Positions 1 to 5,698 of a stretch of 10,650 nucleotides of DNA are shown here, piece by piece. The notes beneath the pieces are model-generated. The model was not told the DNA's origin and searched no databases. It saw only the letters and a list, made by a program, of their open reading frames with translations. Source of the stretch: JBAZYZ01 sp964361185 (GTDB lineage Bacteria; Patescibacteriota; Minisyncoccia; Phycocordibacterales; VMEP01). Location of the stretch: assembly GCA_964361185.1 (NCBI GenBank), contig CAYHZS010000026.1:1-10650 (forward strand). The letters run 5' to 3'. The stretch's first letter is position 1. Each line of letters begins with the position of its first letter. Both the position numbers and the translations under genes were made by a program.

Positions 1-53
1 CCTTATCCACGCCGCCAGCGTTCATCCTGAGCTAGGATCAAACTCTAAATGAA
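1..53 (-). rRNA. rrs: 16S ribosomal RNA, 5' end only (runs off the left edge)
   Basis: Read on the minus strand, positions 46 to 1 give the conserved bacterial 16S start: AGAGTTTGATCC, then AGCTCAGGATGAACGCTGG, then CGGCGTGGATAAGG. Aligning GAGTTTGATC with E. coli position 9 puts the mature 5' end near position 53. Only about 50 nt are present, so this is the extreme 5' end of a gene that continues leftwards. The GATGAACGCTGG and GGCGTGGATAAGG wording is bacterial and agrees with Patescibacteria-type 16S, but is too short for reliable placement. The CTAGCTCAG segment has A where the usual bacterial sequence is CTGGCTCAG. Confidence 0.93.
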
Positions 54-55
54 AA

Positions 56-88
56 ATAGAAGTTGGAAGTTAGAAATTGGAAGTTGGA
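56..88 (-). repeat. Inverted repeat arm adjoining the 16S 5' end
   Basis: On the plus strand this arm starts ATA and continues as heptamers GAAGTTG, GAAGTTA, GAAATTG, GAAGTTG. It is the reverse complement of 464-496 at 27 of 33 positions without gaps. It ends where the TAA stop (89-91) of the four-helix-bundle gene begins and stops 2-3 nt short of the expected mature 16S start. In the minus-strand transcript it would be the 3' arm of a long stem enclosing the gene. Confidence 0.8.
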
Positions 89-442
89 TTAGAAAACCCT
101 CCATTTCGCTCGTAATTGGAATATTTGTTTGCCCACGGTATTGTAGCCATCAACTAAAGAATCGTGTTTCTTTTTGTCGATATAGCCCGCAAGCAACGCA
201 TCTTCCAAGTGACTCAACATTTCGTTATTAGACCCGAGCGATGTCGTCAGATATTTTTTGAACTCTGCTTCGGAACGACCGAATCCTTCTGCGATATTCG
301 CATGAATGGAATTGGCCGCACGACACATTTGTTCTCTTAAATACCTCCCTTCGCGCGGAAAACGCTGTGTTGTTTCCACAATTGTTGGGAATAAAGCTTT
401 AGAATTTTTATATGCTTGCAAATCCTGAAATGACTTAATCAT
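89..442 (-). CDS. Four-helix-bundle protein, 23S rRNA intervening-sequence type (S23 family)
   Basis: A 117-residue protein recognised by its N-terminal 'F-x-D-L-x-A-Y' segment (residues 5-11) and the family signature around residues 42-66, including SIHANIAEGFGRS followed by EFKKYL. These are hallmarks of the four-helix-bundle family found in 23S rRNA intervening sequences and related to the accessory protein Avd of diversity-generating retroelements. Length is normal. There is no signal peptide, and the predicted protein is all-helical, cytoplasmic and rich in Lys/Arg, fitting RNA association. The ATG at 442 is the first usable start: earlier ATGs run straight into stops, and no Shine-Dalgarno site is visible. 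The stop abuts one inverted-repeat arm. Members of this family have no proven biochemical activity; binding to its own RNA stem is inference. Its location in the 16S leader, rather than inside 23S, is unusual. Confidence 0.9.
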   Translation of the reverse strand: MIKSFQDLQAYKNSKALFPTIVETTQRFPREGRYLREQMCRAANSIHANIAEGFGRSEAEFKKYLTTSLGSNNEMLSHLEDALLAGYIDKKKHDSLVDGYNTVGKQIFQLRAKWRVF

Positions 443-463
443 TTGGATTTATCATAGCATTTT

Positions 464-496
464 TCTAATTTCTAACCTCTAACTTCCAACCTCTAT
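464..496 (-). repeat. Inverted repeat arm upstream of the four-helix-bundle gene
   Basis: Reverse-complemented, this arm reads ATA then heptamers GAGGTTG, GAAGTTA, GAGGTTA, GAAATTA, matching the arm at 56-88 with six mismatches. All six are A/G exchanges. In the minus-strand RNA three become G-U wobbles and three become A-C mismatches, so the arms could still pair over about 33 nt. The arm lies 21 nt upstream of the gene's ATG. Confidence 0.8.
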
Positions 497-525
497 CTTT
501 AGACGGAACAAAAGAAAAAATATTT

Positions 526-562
526 TATCCGCTTAAGTTTTTGTAAACAAAAATTTAGGCGG
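526..562 (-). repeat. Leader stem-loop 1 (related to the one at 665-701)
   Basis: Positions 529-544 pair with 547-562 around a two-base centre. On the plus strand this gives 16 consecutive pairs including two G-U, and on the minus strand two of these become A-C mismatches. The 37-nt unit is 28/37 identical to 665-701, ungapped. Possible roles are an RNase III processing stem or an attenuator. On the minus strand it is followed by an imperfect T-rich stretch, too weak to call a terminator. Confidence 0.5.
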
Positions 563-664
563 GCTTTTCACTTTGCTCCAGTTCAATCATTTCTCAAACT
601 AAACTGGTTTTATTTGTGATTATTTGCACTAACTATGTGAATTCATAAATTTAACATATGAATC

Positions 665-701
665 TATCCCCCAAACTTTTTGGTTACAAAAACTTAGGAG
701 G
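665..701 (-). repeat. Leader stem-loop 2 (related to the one at 526-562)
   Basis: This is the same 37-nt unit as 526-562 with nine substitutions. The central TTTTTG/CAAAAA stem is kept with a GTTA loop, and the outer pairs CC/GG are kept. The pair that is T-G in copy 1 is C-G here, while three stem positions are mismatched (C-A, A-A, C-C). It lies immediately 3' (in transcription) of the boxA-like site. Confidence 0.45.
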
Positions 702-705
702 ACAA

Positions 706-718
706 GTTGTCAAAGACC
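706..718 (-). promoter_or_regulatory. boxA-like rRNA antitermination element
   Basis: The minus strand reads GGTCTTTGACAAC, close to the boxA core of rRNA leaders (TGCTCTTTAACA in E. coli, a TTCTTTGAAAAC type in Bacillus). It lies about 57-70 nt downstream of the predicted transcription start. BoxA recruits the NusB/NusE antitermination complex, which would help polymerase pass the long, gene-bearing leader. Assigned from sequence similarity and position only. Confidence 0.55.
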
Positions 719-758
719 GCTCATTCCCAAAGGCATCCGGCAATTACAAATTAAAAGC

Positions 759-774
759 CGTCTACCTCTAGACG
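759..774 (-). other. 5'-terminal stem-loop of the rRNA leader
   Basis: CGTCTA (759-764) pairs perfectly with TAGACG (769-774) around a four-base loop. The predicted start point, 5-7 nt beyond the -10 box, is 775-777, so the RNA would begin with this hairpin almost at its first nucleotide. A 5'-terminal stem can shield RNA from 5'-end-dependent decay. That role is inference. Confidence 0.5.
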
Positions 775-781
775 CTTCACT

Positions 782-809
782 AGTATACTCGCAGGAAACG
801 GTAAGTCAA
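782..809 (-). promoter_or_regulatory. Predicted rRNA operon promoter
   Basis: On the minus strand a TTGACT -35 box (804-809) and a TATACT -10 box (782-787) are separated by 16 bp, the spacing typical of strong rRNA promoters. It points at the 16S gene, and a boxA-like site follows. This is the best sigma70-type match I found in the window. The upstream T-rich tail of the neighbouring terminator could act as an UP-like element. Confidence 0.75.
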
Positions 810-816
810 GGATAGT

Positions 817-842
817 AAAAAGGGCCTTTTAGGCCATTTTTT
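817..842 (-). terminator. Bidirectional intrinsic terminator after secF
   Basis: GGCCT (823-827) pairs with AGGCC (831-835) around a TTT loop. It is flanked by A5 at 817-821 and T6 at 837-842, so either strand gives a GC stem followed by a U-run. It lies 26 nt beyond the secF stop and would end the six-gene operon. It also insulates the rRNA promoter, whose -35 box is only 7 nt further on. Confidence 0.85.
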
Positions 843-867
843 ACACTTACTCACTAGAGGAATAAGC

Positions 868-1761
868 CTATTTCTTCCCCTTCTTTGGCTGGGTTTGGAA
901 TCTCTCGGCAAGCACAGTAAGCGGGGCGGCGAAGAATACCGATGAATATGTTCCTATGGCGACTCCCGTAAAGAGGAGCATTGAAAAGTCTCTGGTGGAA
1001 TCCGGGCCCAAATACCAAAGCGCGCCCAAAACGATAAGAATCGTGAGAGATGTGTTGATTGACCGGGCGAAGGTCTGTTCTAAGCTCTTCCCAACTGTCT
1101 CGCCAAAAGTTGCGCCCACGCGCAGTCTTAAATTCTCACGGATTCTGTCGAATACCACGATTTTGTCGTGCACAGAAATACCGAGTATTGAAAGAAGTCC
1201 GACCACAAAAAGCGAATTCACTTCGTATCCGAGATAAGCGAAAATTCCCGCCGGAATTATTATGTCATGCGTCAAAGAAATCATGGTGATAAGACCATAC
1301 TTCCACGAAGATATCGGCTCGGAAACTTTCCTGAAGGCAAAGGCGATGAAAAGTACGATGCCCAAAAGCACGGTCAGAATCGCCGCCCAGGCCCTTGAAC
1401 GGAGTTCCTTGCCGATGGTTGGCCCGATTGAACTAAACTGCTTTTCCGTAAGCGGAGAAGTGTTGTTGTCCGAAAGCGCCTGCACCAAATCGGTATGTTC
1501 TTTGTCGGTTAAATCTCTGGTGCGGACAATCAGGTCCTTCTCCCCCGCTATCTGCATATGCGAACCAGGGAATTTGTCCTTAAGGTCAGCTTCAAGTTTC
1601 GCTATGTCGGGGCGAGCATTGGTGTATGAGACTTCAGTCATTGAGCCTCCAGTGAAATCTATGCCGACATTGAATCCCTTATAGACCATTGCAGTAATAG
1701 CCAAAAGAACGAGGATTCCAGATATGGCAAAGAATATATTTTTGTAGCGAATTATGAACAT
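868..1761 (-). CDS. secF: Protein translocase subunit SecF
   Basis: SecF is the partner of SecD in the inner-membrane complex that uses the proton gradient to help SecYEG release exported proteins. Counting from the upstream GTG (1782), there is an N-terminal membrane segment (16-34), the family motif GIDFTGG (40-46), a short extracytoplasmic domain, then five membrane segments (about 131-291). The conserved helix reads GISVHDKIVVFDRIREN (201-217); its Asp matches the essential Asp of SecF, but the usual Asn-Asp is His-Asp here. Two starts are possible: the GTG at 1782, overlapping secD by 20 nt (304 aa), or the ATG at 1761, one base after the secD stop (297 aa). I chose the ATG because the protein then begins MFIIRYK, like typical SecF. 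Neither start has a clear Shine-Dalgarno site. It is the last gene of the operon. Confidence 0.95.
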   Translation of the reverse strand: MFIIRYKNIFFAISGILVLLAITAMVYKGFNVGIDFTGGSMTEVSYTNARPDIAKLEADLKDKFPGSHMQIAGEKDLIVRTRDLTDKEHTDLVQALSDNNTSPLTEKQFSSIGPTIGKELRSRAWAAILTVLLGIVLFIAFAFRKVSEPISSWKYGLITMISLTHDIIIPAGIFAYLGYEVNSLFVVGLLSILGISVHDKIVVFDRIRENLRLRVGATFGETVGKSLEQTFARSINTSLTILIVLGALWYLGPDSTRDFSMLLFTGVAIGTYSSVFFAAPLTVLAERFQTQPKKGKK

Positions 1762-1762
1762 G

Positions 1763-3169
1763 CTATTGTTTATGAAAACCACTAGAGAAGATAAAAGACG
1801 TAAGCGAATTCTTCGCGGTTACTCCGAGAGAGAACAGGAATGTGCGGGTTACGGTAATGGCGGAAAACATTGATATCAAGACTCCCAAAATAAACGTGAG
1901 GGCGAAACCCTGTACCAGACTCGTGCCAAACCAGTATAAAATCACGCCCGTAATCATACTTGAAATATTCGAGTCGCGGATTGACGGCCAGGCGCGGGAA
2001 AAGCCTTCGCGAATAGCGTCATTTACATTGCGTCCGTTTCTCAATTCTTCCTTAGTGCGTTCGGCGACCAAAATATTCGCGTCCACAGCCATGCCGACAG
2101 AAAGTATGAAACCGGCGATACCGGCCGCGGTAAGGGTTACAGGTATAAGTTTAAATATCGCAAGCATGATGACAACATAAACCGCCAAAGCCAAAACGGC
2201 AATAAATCCGGGCAGGCGGTACCAGAGAACCAGGAACAAGGCCACGGCGATAAGGCCCATCAGCCCGGCCTTTACTCCACCGCCAAGAGCTTTTTCTCCC
2301 AAAGGAGCACCTATGGACTGCGTGGAAATGAGTTCAATCGGCACGGGCAGAGCTCCGGAATTTAATCTGCCCACCAGAGTTTTCGCTTCAACGGGGGTAA
2401 ATCCTCCTGAAATCTGCGCCTGACCGCTTGTAATTTCTTCGCGCACCACCGGAGCAGAAATTGGGGAATTGTCCAGATAAATCGCCACTGTCTTACCGAC
2501 ATTTTCTTTCGTGATTTTGGCGAATAAATCCGACCCCTCCTTGTCAAACTGCAAGCCTACTTTCGGCTCGCCCGTCTGTGAATCAAATTCCAGAGTAGCC
2601 TTCTTTAAATACCTGCCCGTTAACTCCGTGGAAATATAGTTAGGGTCCTGGAAAAGAAGAGGGCTGAATGGGGGCTCCTGCCCCGCGGTTTTCGCTTTCT
2701 GGTAATCCTCAATCGCTTTCGCAATGGAATCTTTTTCGGGTCCGGCGGGACGCTCGGTTTTGAATTCAAGGAGAGGCGTCTGACCTATCATAGCCACCGC
2801 CTGGGAGACGTCAGTAATGCCCGGAAGCTCCACGATGAGGCGCTGTTCATTGCCCGCGAAGCCTCCTGATTCCAGCTGAACCAAAGGCTCCGACACGCCG
2901 AAAAGATTCACCCTCCGTTCAATGACGTCGCGGAGCGCGTCCATAGAATTACCAACTTCCGCTTGAGCCACCTTTGAAACATCAGCCCGATAAGTGAGGT
3001 GAGTGCCTCCGGATAGGTCTAGCCCGAGCTTAAACTTAAATTTGGAAAGATAGGAACTGCCGAGAGGCTGAATAGCCCCCGAAATACCCGGTTCGGAAGC
3101 GTAAATAAAATAACCCACTGCCAATCCGACAATGAGAATAAAGGAAGCGAAAATACGCTGTTTAACCAT
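1763..3169 (-). CDS. secD: Protein translocase subunit SecD
   Basis: SecD is the larger subunit of the SecDF export motor. The 468-residue protein has an N-terminal membrane anchor (about 5-24) and the signature LGLDLSGG (48-55). A large extracytoplasmic P1-type domain follows (about 56-290), including LVGRLNSGALPVPIEL (265-280). Five membrane segments lie between about 298 and 450. The channel motif GMAVDANILVAER (359-371) contains the Asp (D363) that corresponds to the proton-relay Asp of SecDF. It is shorter than the 615-residue E. coli protein, as is common in streamlined bacteria. The ATG at 3169 has a Shine-Dalgarno-like AGGCGG seven bases upstream, one of the few clear ones here. It lies 25 nt after the PAP2 gene and meets secF end to end. 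Confidence 0.97.
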   Translation of the reverse strand: MVKQRIFASFILIVGLAVGYFIYASEPGISGAIQPLGSSYLSKFKFKLGLDLSGGTHLTYRADVSKVAQAEVGNSMDALRDVIERRVNLFGVSEPLVQLESGGFAGNEQRLIVELPGITDVSQAVAMIGQTPLLEFKTERPAGPEKDSIAKAIEDYQKAKTAGQEPPFSPLLFQDPNYISTELTGRYLKKATLEFDSQTGEPKVGLQFDKEGSDLFAKITKENVGKTVAIYLDNSPISAPVVREEITSGQAQISGGFTPVEAKTLVGRLNSGALPVPIELISTQSIGAPLGEKALGGGVKAGLMGLIAVALFLVLWYRLPGFIAVLALAVYVVIMLAIFKLIPVTLTAAGIAGFILSVGMAVDANILVAERTKEELRNGRNVNDAIREGFSRAWPSIRDSNISSMITGVILYWFGTSLVQGFALTFILGVLISMFSAITVTRTFLFSLGVTAKNSLTSFIFSSGFHKQ

Positions 3170-3194
3170 AATGTCCGCCTATTCTATAGGGTTT

Positions 3195-3725
3195 TCAGGC
3201 GTTTTGCAAACTCTTAGCCTTGCTATCTAAGAACTGATGAACAACCCAGGCAATAAAACCCCCTAAAACGAATCCCGCCAATATGTCAGTCGGATAATGA
3301 ACACCGGAAGCCACGCGGGCAATGCCGATTATTATCGCGCCTATACCGAGAAAATACGCCAGTTTTTTGTGATAAAAATACATCGCCATCGCAAGCGCCG
3401 AGAAAAAAGTGGCATGACCTGACGGGAAAGCGCCGTTGGCTTCTTGCGGAAAAAGCATCTCTACGTCCTGAAGCGCCACAAACGGGCGCGGGGTGTAATA
3501 AAAATATTTGATTGCGTGCGCCAAAATCCATGCAAACAGGGCGGTCGTGAGCATCACAACAATTTCCTTTGTCCCCCTTCTCTTGTCTTCATGTGTAAAC
3601 AAAGAATATCCGAGCAAAACAATAAGCAGATATCCAAGCGTTTCCGCGCAGAAAACCGCCACAGCCGATAAAGAAGGGGCGGAGGCGGCGAAATTATTCA
3701 AAGCATGAAAAAAAGCAATGTCCAC
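3195..3725 (-). CDS. PAP2-family membrane phosphatase (probable undecaprenyl-diphosphatase)
   Basis: A 176-residue integral membrane protein with the complete PAP2 catalytic signature: K73-x6-R80-P81, P101-S-G-H104, and R137-x5-H143-x3-D147. H143 would be the nucleophile and H104 the acid/base. About five to six membrane segments surround these motifs, placing the active site at the membrane surface. BcrC-type members hydrolyse undecaprenyl diphosphate to the monophosphate carrier lipid, and others act on phosphatidylglycerol phosphate or phosphatidic acid. Its operon position, downstream of an enzyme that loads sugars on the polyprenyl carrier, favours carrier recycling, though the substrate cannot be read from the motifs. 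The start is GTG at 3725; no upstream in-frame ATG exists before a stop. The gap to the epimerase stop is 18 nt. Confidence 0.92.
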   Translation of the reverse strand: MDIAFFHALNNFAASAPSLSAVAVFCAETLGYLLIVLLGYSLFTHEDKRRGTKEIVVMLTTALFAWILAHAIKYFYYTPRPFVALQDVEMLFPQEANGAFPSGHATFFSALAMAMYFYHKKLAYFLGIGAIIIGIARVASGVHYPTDILAGFVLGGFIAWVVHQFLDSKAKSLQNA

Positions 3726-3743
3726 CTCTACATTATTTAATTA

Positions 3744-4631
3744 TTACAGCAATTCCGCAATACCCTCTTCAATAGAAACAGTAGGTTCCCAGCCCAAAAG
3801 TTTTTTGGCTTTTCTGTTGTCAGCGAGGGTATGTTTCGGTTCTATGCGCGGAGCAATGTAGGAAATTTCCCCTCCTATGATTCTTGCTATTTCATTCACA
3901 GACACATTTTTTCCTGCGCCTATGTTTATCACCTCACCTTTGCCAACATTCTTGCTTTCCATGGCAAGGATATTAGCGCGTACAACATCGCGCACATGAG
4001 TAAAATCACGCGTTTGTTCCCCGTCACCAGTTATAGTAAATGAGTCACCTTCACGTCTTTGTTTTAGAAATTTTGCAATTACAAGAGTATAAGCTCCTTC
4101 GTCTCTCTGGCGCGTTCCGTATACATTAAAATACCGGAGCGATACTGTTTCAAGTCCGTATATCTCGCTCCATATTTTTGCCTTAAGCTCCCCTATATAT
4201 TTATGAAGCCCGTACGGACTTTGGGGGTTCGGCGCCATATCTTCGTGAAGAGGCATCTTTTCTTGGTTGCCATAAGCGGAACTTGAGGCTGAAAAAACCA
4301 AACGCTTAACCTTATTCTTTCCCGACGCAACCAATACATTGAGCATGCCTACAACATTCACATCGTTTGTTTCGATGGGATTGTCTATTGAATACTGCAC
4401 ACGTGGCAAGCAGGCCAAGTGAAAAACATATTCGGCGCCGGAAAAAATCTCCATAAGTTTCCCCAGTTCCCGAATATCAACTACATGCAGTATTGCTTTT
4501 GGATTAACATCTTCTTTACGCCCACCAGATAAATTGTCAACAATATGAACTTCGTAACCACGCCCAACCAGCTCATCAGCCAAATGAGAACCTATAAAAC
4601 CAGCCCCGCCGGTTACAATCACTTTTTTCAT
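3744..4631 (-). CDS. NAD-dependent nucleotide-sugar epimerase/dehydratase (extended SDR)
   Basis: A 295-residue extended short-chain dehydrogenase. The N-terminal Rossmann motif is TGGAGFIG (7-14), with VDNLSGG (31-37) following for cofactor selection. The catalytic Ser segment is SASSSAYG (114-121) and the active pair is Y140-x3-K144. Substrate-domain motifs are RYFNVYG (167-173) and DGEQTRDFTHVRDV (203-216). The closest familiar relatives are UDP-glucose, UDP-GlcNAc (WbpP-like) and UDP-glucuronate 4-epimerases; the PRVQYSIDNP segment (76-85) recalls the WbpP/GalE group. The exact sugar is undetermined. It would act in the cytosol to supply a UDP-sugar for the phosphotransferase encoded two genes upstream. 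Its ATG overlaps the preceding gene by four bases (ATGA), suggesting translational coupling. It ends soon after the conserved LGWEP segment, so the C-terminal helix is short. Confidence 0.9.
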   Translation of the reverse strand: MKKVIVTGGAGFIGSHLADELVGRGYEVHIVDNLSGGRKEDVNPKAILHVVDIRELGKLMEIFSGAEYVFHLACLPRVQYSIDNPIETNDVNVVGMLNVLVASGKNKVKRLVFSASSSAYGNQEKMPLHEDMAPNPQSPYGLHKYIGELKAKIWSEIYGLETVSLRYFNVYGTRQRDEGAYTLVIAKFLKQRREGDSFTITGDGEQTRDFTHVRDVVRANILAMESKNVGKGEVINIGAGKNVSVNEIARIIGGEISYIAPRIEPKHTLADNRKAKKLLGWEPTVSIEEGIAELL

Positions 4632-5695
4632 ATATATTTAGCGTATCTTCCTTCTTTTTTCACAAAAGCATCTTTTGACTGCCATTTATATTTGTATCCG
4701 TAATCCCGCGTAAGCTTTGATCCGTCAACTGCTATTGGATAAGAATATCCGCGCCAAGACCCTGGAGCCGTCGGAACACGCCCGCGCGTCAAATGCCACA
4801 TCCAAAAGAAAGCCATACGGACCATCCATGGATAAATGGGCAATGTCTTTTTCCCGACTGCTTCCGCCATATCTTTACCAAAAACAGCATCTCCCGGAGG
4901 AGCGACATTAAAAACATCGTATCCACATTTAAGAGGAGAAAATGAAAAAAGAGCCACTATATCTGTTATGTCGTCTTCGTGCACATACTGGCGTAACCAC
5001 TTTGGTGTCACCGGCACCCATGATACCCAAAGAGAGATAAAGTCATACAGAAAAGAACCTTCATTCTTAAGAGCTCCGGAAAGAGCAGCCTGAAGGCCAA
5101 ATCTTATGCGCGAGTATCTGCCGCGCGGTCCGGTTATGGCCGCCGGACGGATAATGGCCACTTCAGGCGTATTTATTTTGTCGGAATTATTTTTGTAAAT
5201 TTCCTGTAACCTCTCCTCTACTATCCTCTTTTCCTCAGCGTACAGATACTCGCTTTTTCTGAACAATTCATTTTCGGTAAAAAAATGCTCTATGGAGTTA
5301 TCCGGAAACGCGCCGTATGAAGAGACTGTTGAAAAATAAACCAGTTTTTTAACCGACGGAGTTCTGAAAGCAAAGTTAAAAACATTAATTGAACCGTCTA
5401 CATTCCACTTCCACTCTAAAGCGCGCCTGCCGTAAAGCTCGCGTATCTGCCAAGCTGTGTGAATTACAATATCGGGATTTTTGGAACCGGCGATTTTCTG
5501 CCAATCATTATCGGAAGTATTAGCGCAAATATAAAGCACTTTCGGGTTTCCTTTCAATAAACCAGATTCTGGCTCTTTGTCCAAAGCGATAATCGTTCCG
5601 ACATCAGGCCGTTTTGAAAACTGCTCGGACAGCATTGCTCCGACATACCCAGCTGCGCCTGTTATAAAAACGGTAAGTAATTTGTTTTCAGTCAT
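4628..5695 (-). CDS. NAD-dependent epimerase/dehydratase-like protein (divergent extended SDR)
   Basis: A 355-residue protein with a clear SDR N-terminus: TGAAGYVG (12-19), then ALDKEPES (37-44), with HTAWQ (79-83) at the end of strand 4. The Ser segment is STVSSYG (122-128), the catalytic pair is Y152-x3-K156, and RPAAITGPRG lies at 183-192. The second half is unlike standard 4-epimerases: it contains aromatic-rich stretches (about 217-235 and 289-301, many Trp and Phe) that may be membrane-associated or bind a hydrophobic substrate. The reaction is unknown; a 4,6-dehydratase/reductase or a lipid-linked-sugar SDR are both possible. It starts three bases after the phosphotransferase stop and overlaps the next epimerase by four bases, so it almost certainly works in the same glycan pathway. 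Confidence 0.82.
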   Translation of the reverse strand: MTENKLLTVFITGAAGYVGAMLSEQFSKRPDVGTIIALDKEPESGLLKGNPKVLYICANTSDNDWQKIAGSKNPDIVIHTAWQIRELYGRRALEWKWNVDGSINVFNFAFRTPSVKKLVYFSTVSSYGAFPDNSIEHFFTENELFRKSEYLYAEEKRIVEERLQEIYKNNSDKINTPEVAIIRPAAITGPRGRYSRIRFGLQAALSGALKNEGSFLYDFISLWVSWVPVTPKWLRQYVHEDDITDIVALFSFSPLKCGYDVFNVAPPGDAVFGKDMAEAVGKKTLPIYPWMVRMAFFWMWHLTRGRVPTAPGSWRGYSYPIAVDGSKLTRDYGYKYKWQSKDAFVKKEGRYAKYI

Positions 5696-5698
5696 GCT

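Larger units (their letters stand above)
56..496 (-). mobile_element. Intervening-sequence-like element: four-helix-bundle gene between inverted repeats
   Basis: A four-helix-bundle gene (89-442) is bounded by imperfect 33-nt inverted repeats at 56-88 and 464-496 (27 of 33 identical, every difference a transition). This is the architecture of intervening sequences in bacterial 23S rRNA, which are stem-forming, often carry a gene of this protein family, and are cut out by RNase III. Here the unit lies in the leader of 16S, and its downstream arm ends 2-3 nt from the expected mature 16S end. I see no target-site duplication, so actual mobility is inference. It could instead be a fixed leader gene. 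Confidence 0.5.
54..776 (-). other. 16S rRNA leader, unusually long and interrupted by a gene
   Basis: The stretch between the presumed rRNA promoter and the 16S start is about 720 nt. In transcription order it contains a 5' stem-loop (774-759), a boxA-like sequence (718-706), two related stem-loops (701-665 and 562-526), and the inverted-repeat-bounded four-helix-bundle gene (496-56). I see no convincing minus-strand terminator before 16S, so the simplest reading is one transcript carrying both the small gene and 16S. That continuity is inferred from promoter, boxA and orientation. Positions 563-664 hold only a weak AT-rich inverted repeat (641-647 with 657-663) and nothing else I can name. 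Confidence 0.6.

Noticed and set aside
56..88. Heptamer array considered as a CRISPR or variable-number repeat locus
   Set aside because: The units are 7 nt with no spacers and only four copies, and they pair as inverted arms around a gene.
49..231. Plus-strand open reading frame over the inverted repeat and the end of the four-helix-bundle gene
   Set aside because: It is antisense to a confidently recognised gene, and its repetitive N-terminus comes from the heptamer repeats.
526..570. Plus-strand intrinsic terminator at leader stem-loop 1
   Set aside because: The stem is strong, but only four T follow the GC base and no plus-strand gene lies upstream. Its relation to a second leader stem-loop suggests another role.
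2362..2547. Minus-strand open reading frame inside secD
   Set aside because: It is in another frame of secD and has no recognisable features.
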